From Nymphaea colorata (taxonomy: Eukaryota > Streptophyta > Magnoliopsida > Nymphaeales > Nymphaeaceae): DNA of 64,000 nucleotides. The notes beneath the pieces are model-generated. The model made no database searches. It worked only from the letters and a program-made list of their open reading frames with translations, and was not told the DNA's origin. The position numbers and the translations under genes are program-made. Positions 57,986-64,000 of the stretch are shown here, in pieces; the first letter of the stretch is position 1; every line of letters begins with the position of its first letter. The stretch spans positions 10,318,417 to 10,382,416 of the forward strand of contig NC_045149.1 of assembly GCF_008831285.2 (NCBI RefSeq). The letters are read 5' to 3'.

Positions 57986-60084
57986 GCCTGCTTCTTTAGA
58001 AAACAAGTTTTTTTTGTTAGAGAGTTAGGTAGTTCCATTGCATAATCCATTACATGAAAATGCTTAGACAGGTTGAAGTCAATCTCGCTGTGACGTCTAT
58101 ACTGGTTTTATGAATAGGGTCATGCCTTTCTCAATATCATCTTCATGGTTCATGTTTTGCATAAATCTCATATTGCTTCAGCTTTTATTTGTTTTCAACT
58201 TTTCACATATGATCCTTCAACTGTTCATCATGTTTATGCAACACCATGTTCTTACATATTTAATGCATAAAGCAGTCTCACAGTATAATTATGGTAGTAT
58301 TTCTTCTAATGGTCTTTAATCTGCATTTTGATCTGCACTTGATCGATTTGTTCACTCTCTGCAGGGCCTTGATCATTGCTAAAAGGGCATGCATAGGAAT
58401 TGTTTTTGAAAGAACTCTGCAAGGAATCAAACAAAACAAATACAACATATGTACATAACATATGAACAGACTCTACATAACATATGAACAAGAGTGAACA
58501 ACATTCAGAATTACAATCCAATAAGGAGGTTTCCATCCCAAGCCACCTCCTCTTGAAGTATTTTGAAAACTAATGCAGACATCAAACAACATAGAGAACC
58601 AAGGGGCTGAATAGAAACTGAAATATAGGAGCTTGCTTGAGCACCAATATGGTAGAGGAAACATTTGAATTCCTTCTGGTATCAATAGCTGCAGATTGCT
58701 AGGTGTGACTTCTTACTTCCATTTTAATATCAGACCCAAGCTCAATTGGAAGTTTTCCGCAAGGGACCCCAGAAATAGCATAGAAGTTTCTACTACTGAA
58801 TCCTCAGAGATACTAAAACACCCTTCCTGATCACAAATCATGTAGGCCACTCTCACTTAATCCTCCATCGCTAAAATTTGACGACCTTGTCCATTAGTTC
58901 CTTGTGTACTAAATTTGATTAAAAGTGCAACATTCCAGCACAAAGGAGAAGAAGAAAGTGATTGAACAGAAATCTGAACATAATGCAGAAGCCTTAATAT
59001 GAGCTTCAGGAGTCATCAGAAACCACTGCCCATTATACCGGAGAAGGAGAAAATGTATCAATGACTTGGAGCAACATTGAGTAAATATGAGTCTAAAATA
59101 TGCACCAGAATATAGCATAACCAAATATTACTCTTTCATGTATTTCTGCAAGCCCTACAGGTAGTGTAGATTCTATTATGTTCAGAATGAAAGCACTACA
59201 ACCATGACAGCCTCCATCAGAAAAATTGGATCCTAATTACTGTTGTCAGCAGTTTCCAACAGTCTTTGCAATTGGGAATACACCATCTATGATTGCAAAC
59301 GATTTTTTCTCCAAGCAGAACAGAAAGGGATCAGGTCCTGCAGGTAATAAAGAACGATGCACTTGAAGCTCCATTTTCACATGATAGGTACAAATCAGAA
59401 CGGCAATGTGGAAACTGAAGGGACTCAGTAGCTGCAATATATTGCAAGTTGGAAGAGTTAAAAGTAGAGTGGTTTTTGATATTTAATTGGAGTCTATGGA
59501 GAATGAGAAAGGCAAGCAGAACGGATGATAAACATGTCAAACATTCGGCTTGGATAACGACTGGAATCAACTACCAAAGTGAGATCTTTTGGATCAGCTG
59601 ATGCAAACCATTCCTATCCTTCATAGCTCTCAGTGGGGAGCTGAGCTAACACAGTGTATACCTGTTAGGAGCCTGCTTAAACATACATTACTTGGAGGAA
59701 GACAAAATTAAACCAATTAATTTTAAGAATCATGTTTATTTGCAACTCAATCCTGCCTGGCTCTGTTCCTGATGAGATCCAACCATGGAGCAAGAAAAGT
59801 TTTCATGAGATATGGCTAAGAGTACAGAACTTGGAAGCAAGTACTTCATGTAGTTCTTTTGAAAATTTCGAGATCGAGAATCTTGTGTTCCACCAATATT
59901 GACATGTCAGAAAGCTAAGCATATATATTGTCAAACTACAATAGCTTGTACTAAGCAGCTTTCCAAGCTGAATCCGGAAGAAGCCACTGTTCAGAAATTG
60001 AAGTTTTGGTCGAAAGTTGGTCCAAATAGGTGACTACTGGAGTCTGAGGCAGAACTTTTTGCATCTTCTCTTTATGGTTTCCTT
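57986..60084. other. intergenic or intron-like, mostly unexplained
   Basis: Apart from the possible exon near 58400-58320 there is no supported gene. There are many TGCAG sites on the minus strand but no recognisable protein. Confidence 0.3.
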
Positions 60085-60310
60085 TTGCAACTGACTTTTG
60101 CTTTTCATTTCTATTTTAAACCTGTTGAAAGCCCGCAGAAAATGAGTGGAGCCTCCTGTATTTTATGCAGACGATGTGGTACCAACTCCTGTAACAGATC
60201 AGCTTGCAACTGTCTTTTGCTTTTCATTTCTCCTTTAAACCTGTTAAAGCCCGCAGAAAGTGTGAGTGGGGCCGCTTGTATTTTATGCAGACGATGTGGT
60301 ACCAACTCCT
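60085..60310. repeat. tandem duplication, period 119 bp
   Basis: Copy 1 at 60085-60190 and copy 2 at 60204-60310 share 'ttgcaactg', 'cttttgcttttcatttct' and 'attttatgcagacgatgtgg' followed by 'taccaactcct'. They differ at a handful of positions. Confidence 0.8.
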
Positions 60311-62280
60311 AATGGTAGGAATTAGCGAACCATTTTATTTTTCTTATTTTCTTGTGCACATTCTTATCTGAAATTCGAGTACATGAATGTGTTCTGTCAT
60401 TTGTTTAGTAGGACTGCTTCTTAAGTGATCTTTCTGTTCAAACAGAGCATATGTATTTGTTGATAGCGAAAATGATCTTTTGGCAATTTGTCAATCGTGA
60501 TTGGCAAAAAAATGAAATTGATCAAAGAGTTTGTTCCTAATGAATGATGAAGAAAATCAACAATCAAATGCAAATTCTCTGGCTGTATATTGCTTCCCCT
60601 ACTTGGTTTGTCGGATTTAGCTTTTGGGAGAGTCTCACCCGTTTGGTTCGTGGTCTGGTTTGAGTTTTCAAGATGAAGAAATCAACAATTTGATGCTACA
60701 GCCATGTTGATTGAATCGAAACGACTTATCTGCCGAATTCGAAAATTGTGCTGAATATGTTATGAATCGGCAAGAGAATATTATTATATTAATCTTAAAA
60801 AGTAAACGAAAAATACATATAAAAACAATTAAAAATAGTTTAAAATAATAAAAAATTGAATAATGTGTGGCATGTTGCATTCCTTTATCGGCTGGTGAGT
60901 TGCATTTCATTTCTTTTTTTCTGTTTCTACCTTCTTGAATGTGAATATCAAACGTGTAGGTGGGTCCAACAGCGTCTTCATCACCGTTGAAATCTGGAGG
61001 TAGTAAGCGTCTCAAATCCAACCAACTTGACGGTGACTGATGCAAATAGATCAAGGAACCAGAAGGATGAACCCGGGATTTGAATTTCTGATGTACCCAC
61101 TAAAAATGAGTTTTGGAACTATGGTGGAGTTAAATTGGATCTTTATCTGGAACCCTTGTACTGTACTGTACAAGAAGGAAGCGGATCCAATATAGAAAAA
61201 TCAGTTCTTATCCCATTAAAAATACACATCTGATAAGCAATACGGATTAAAGTTCGATATGTGGACATGAAAAGTCTAACCATCTAAGCTTGCATCCACT
61301 TTTTAAGTTTGATTGCTCGCAATGGAGCATCCGCTATGATCCTAAGTGTTGAACGAAAGATGAACCTAAGATGCATCATCATTTTGGGTGAAATTTCAGG
61401 TAAACAGGAGAGACTCAACATCCGATAAAGAGCCCAAGTTTCCACCCAACCTCTTCCTTGTTTTCTTAGGATATATGGCATGTTTTTGGTGTTAACTTAT
61501 GCATGGTAACCCTCTCTTTTGCAGCACGGGAGATTGATGCCATTGACATGACCGTCTATCAGCCCCAACATCAAGCCACTGTACCAAACCCCTCGAGGAT
61601 AGATATCACCATTCATGTTTCTTGAATGGCGAATACTGAAAATGGATCTTATATTCAATCTCTGTGCCACGTATCTTGTCAGATACAATGCTCACAATCA
61701 GACCCTGTAACTCAAATCAAACTGGGTGCCGAAGCTTGTAAGTTTCAGGTTGAATCCCACCAATTGTTTTGGTTCAGTTTCAATGAAGGCGAAATATATA
61801 TACATGGATCTATTTATGAAAACTCATGCTCATTTCTTTGCTAGAATAACCAGGTCCAACATTGTCATGCACGTAAAATCAAGATGTGGCTACGACTCAT
61901 CAACCTTGGATTTTGCTTGGGTTTAGACTTAGATCCAAATCTAATTTTTGATTTCTTGGACTGGACACGATATCCAGGACGTTTCAAATCCATGGGGACA
62001 CCCAAAGACAGATCACAATTCAGAACCGACCATTTTTCAAATAAAAAAAACCCATGAAAGATACTTCACACCAATAAAGCTTCAACTTGGGGTGAGTTTG
62101 GAGAGTAGGAGGCAGCGTTGCTTGACTTGAGATCCAAGCTTGGAGCCACCCTCCCCACCAGAATTCACAATTTTGCTCCCGTTCTTTTTCTTTTGCTTCC
62201 TTTCATTAAAGTTGCACTCATGTGCTTCCTTCGTTTGCCTTGTCTGTGCATCTGATCAGACCGGCGGGAACTGATAATCA
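60311..62280. other. intergenic, upstream of the MIP1/DUF547-type gene
   Basis: No coding frame recognised. The last part (about 62150-62280) is pyrimidine-rich and probably includes the leader of the next gene. Confidence 0.4.
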
Positions 62281-63906
62281 ATGGCGTCAATTCAAGGCGG
62301 AGAAAGGGAAGGTCATAGTTTCAAATCCTTACTGGCATTGAGGCCAACTTATGACGAGCAATGGCAAGTACCAACGGCAAAGGTGAGAATCCTTTCAATG
62401 GTCTGCTTCTTTTCAACATCTGATAATCGGTGATAAACAACTGATCATGAAAAGTGGGAGATCTGGCCGTGCCGATTTAAGATACTCAGCGTATATATTG
62501 TCGTTTACGTGTTATATTCGTCTGCCGTTGCACTTAATTGCCCTTTATGCATTTGAATATATTGCTTTCAAGCATACAAACATATGAGCCTAGTGATCAT
62601 GCACTTGTTGCCCTTTATGCATTTGAATATCTTGCTTCCAAGTATACAAACATATGAGCCTATGTTGGTTACTGGGAATAGAGGTAGTTGGGTTAATTAA
62701 GGAGACTTTAAGCTGCCTTCTTTTATGGGCTCAAAAACGAAGGGAATGAATTAAATATGATGCAGAGTGTGGATCTTGTTATATCGTTAATCAGAGATTC
62801 ATATCTGTATGAATCTGATCTACCTCTAACATGGGAAAGCTTCATTGAATACTACTCTGCCGTTTTAGCCATGCGAGGCAGGTGACGTCGGATTTTGTAT
62901 GTGTATACGACATAGTAACCAAAAAGAAAAAGACTGTGGCACATGCCGGCCGGAATCAACACATGCTGGCCGGCGGTTGGTAGCTGGGGTGGGTGCAGAT
63001 ATACCATGAGCAAACGACACGCTAGTTAGCCAAAAGGGCAGACCATATATAGATTGGACATTTTACTAATGGATTTAGAAACGTGGTTGTGTGCAGGAGC
63101 AGGATAAGGAAACCAGCGAAAAGAAAAGAGCGTTACTTGAGAATGAGGTGTGCTTCTTTCTTAGACCTTTCTTCCAATAGTTAATTGCATTTTCCTTTTT
63201 GCCAGGAAACGTTACGATCAATAACGTGTATTTATAGGAAAATTGGACGCCAATAAGAAATTTTTAATTCAGAACAACTTACCATGTTACTGTACCATTA
63301 TGTTAGTTTAACAAAAGAGTGATAACGTCTTCACATGGGAAAATTGAACGCCAATAAGAAATTTTTAATTAAGAACAACTTCACCATACCATTATGTTAG
63401 TTTAACAAAAGAGTTCTCAAAATGTCTATTCTTAGGTGTCAACTTCCTATACTATTACAACTTCCTATAGTGTAATAGGGGGACTCCTATACATAAGTTT
63501 AAGCATAATACAGACATCACTTTGAAACATCAAAAGCAAGCGGTGACAAGGGAAGGATAGAGGCTTTAGCCCTCTGGTTGGGTGGTAGATTGAAATACTT
63601 CTTCTATTCACCCAACAAAAAGTTCGTAAAATTAACTTAATCGTATTAACTGGATATCCGTTTAAGCTGCGTACACCAAGTTTTTCTAAGGTGGAAAATG
63701 ATCCAACAATGGCAGCCTTATTTAACTTCCGTGATTTTTCTTGTTTATGTTAAATAATCATGGGGACCAAACTGTTTAATTACAATTAGGTCGCCAAGCT
63801 GCAGAAGATGGTAGAGCAAGAAGAGAGTCTTCATCAAGTGCTACAACGCGCATTTCATCGGCAGATTGGATCTCTTCCTTATCTTCCTGACTTTGTTCCC
63901 AAGGAG
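62281..63906 (+). CDS. 5' part of a MIP1-leucine-zipper/DUF547-type protein (continues beyond the window)
   Basis: Three phase-0 exons with GT-AG borders: 62281-62382 (MASIQGGEREGHSFKSLLAL...), 63097-63147 (EQDKETSEKKRALLENE) and 63790-63906 (VAKLQKMVEQEESLHQVLQR, ...IGSLPYLPDFVPKE). The third exon starts an amphipathic coiled coil, then the L-P-x-LP motif seen in the N-terminal ternary-complex-factor MIP1 leucine zipper that precedes DUF547 in plant proteins. DUF547 itself would lie to the right of the window, so the full assignment is an inference. The function of these proteins is poorly known. The ATG is the first in frame and has good context (CAATGGCG). Confidence 0.65.
62530..62662. 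repeat. tandem duplication, period 71 bp, in intron 1 of the MIP1/DUF547-type gene
   Basis: 'gccctttatgcatttgaata' and 'catacaaacatatgagccta' occur in both copies (starting 62530 and 62601). Confidence 0.75.
63237..63415. repeat. tandem duplication, period about 100 bp, in intron 2 of the MIP1/DUF547-type gene
   Basis: 'cgccaataagaaatttttaa' and 'accattatgttagtttaaca' recur in both copies, with a short deletion in the second. Confidence 0.75.
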
Positions 63907-64000
63907 GTAACTTATTTTTGCTGTTGTTATTCCATTGTGGAAATTCTGCCACTACGTACCAGGTTGGGTATGCTAAGGTCGAGCCCTCCGGGTTTGGACT

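Noticed and set aside
60085-60312. 75-residue plus-strand frame containing a repeated Cys-rich phrase
   Set aside because: The repetition comes from the 119-bp DNA duplication; no upstream or downstream exons or family match support a protein.

Overview
The window is nuclear DNA of a flowering plant. Its genes have many GT-AG introns, it carries plant-type gene families (an ABCG24/28-type half-transporter, an organellar mTERF, a DNL zinc-finger HSP70 escort, translin, a MIP1/DUF547 leucine-zipper protein), and its transposons are typical of plants. The sequence alone does not name the species.

Layout. Positions 1-8,800 are gene-free and hold small repeats and short DNA transposons, including a probable CACTA at 5525-6410. 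A decayed Ty3/Gypsy relic (8837-11516) reaches almost to the ABCG gene (CDS 11954-25568, + strand). That gene has 14 exons whose phases all agree and encodes 1,110 residues. From 27,640 to 35,633 lies a nest of transposons: a LINE tail, a Copia element with both LTRs, PBS, PPT and target duplication, a truncated second Copia, and a Tourist-like MITE inside the latter. A two-exon DNL zinc-finger gene follows (36159-38039, +). A 6,866-bp hAT transposon (39678-46543) with its 8-bp target duplication intact comes next; it carries a nearly complete transposase on the - strand. Its end stops 126 bp before the translin start codon (46670-52039, +, 7 exons, first intron GC-AG). An intronless mTERF gene (55712-56872, +) follows after a repeat-rich spacer. 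The first three coding exons of a MIP1-leucine-zipper/DUF547-type gene (62281-63906, +) run towards the right edge.

The host genes are unrelated housekeeping, transport or organellar genes and form no pathway. The most interesting object is the hAT element. Besides its transposase it contains pieces that look like exons of host genes: a 72-bp ERECTA-type leucine-rich-repeat exon with AG/GT borders, a 100-nt tetraspanin-like exon, and an unidentified C-terminal exon. It also holds a 105-nt foldback, and it sits head-to-head with translin inside that gene's promoter. A second theme is the large number of 20-120 bp local tandem duplications throughout the intergenic DNA. I saw no CRISPR array, rRNA or tRNA gene.
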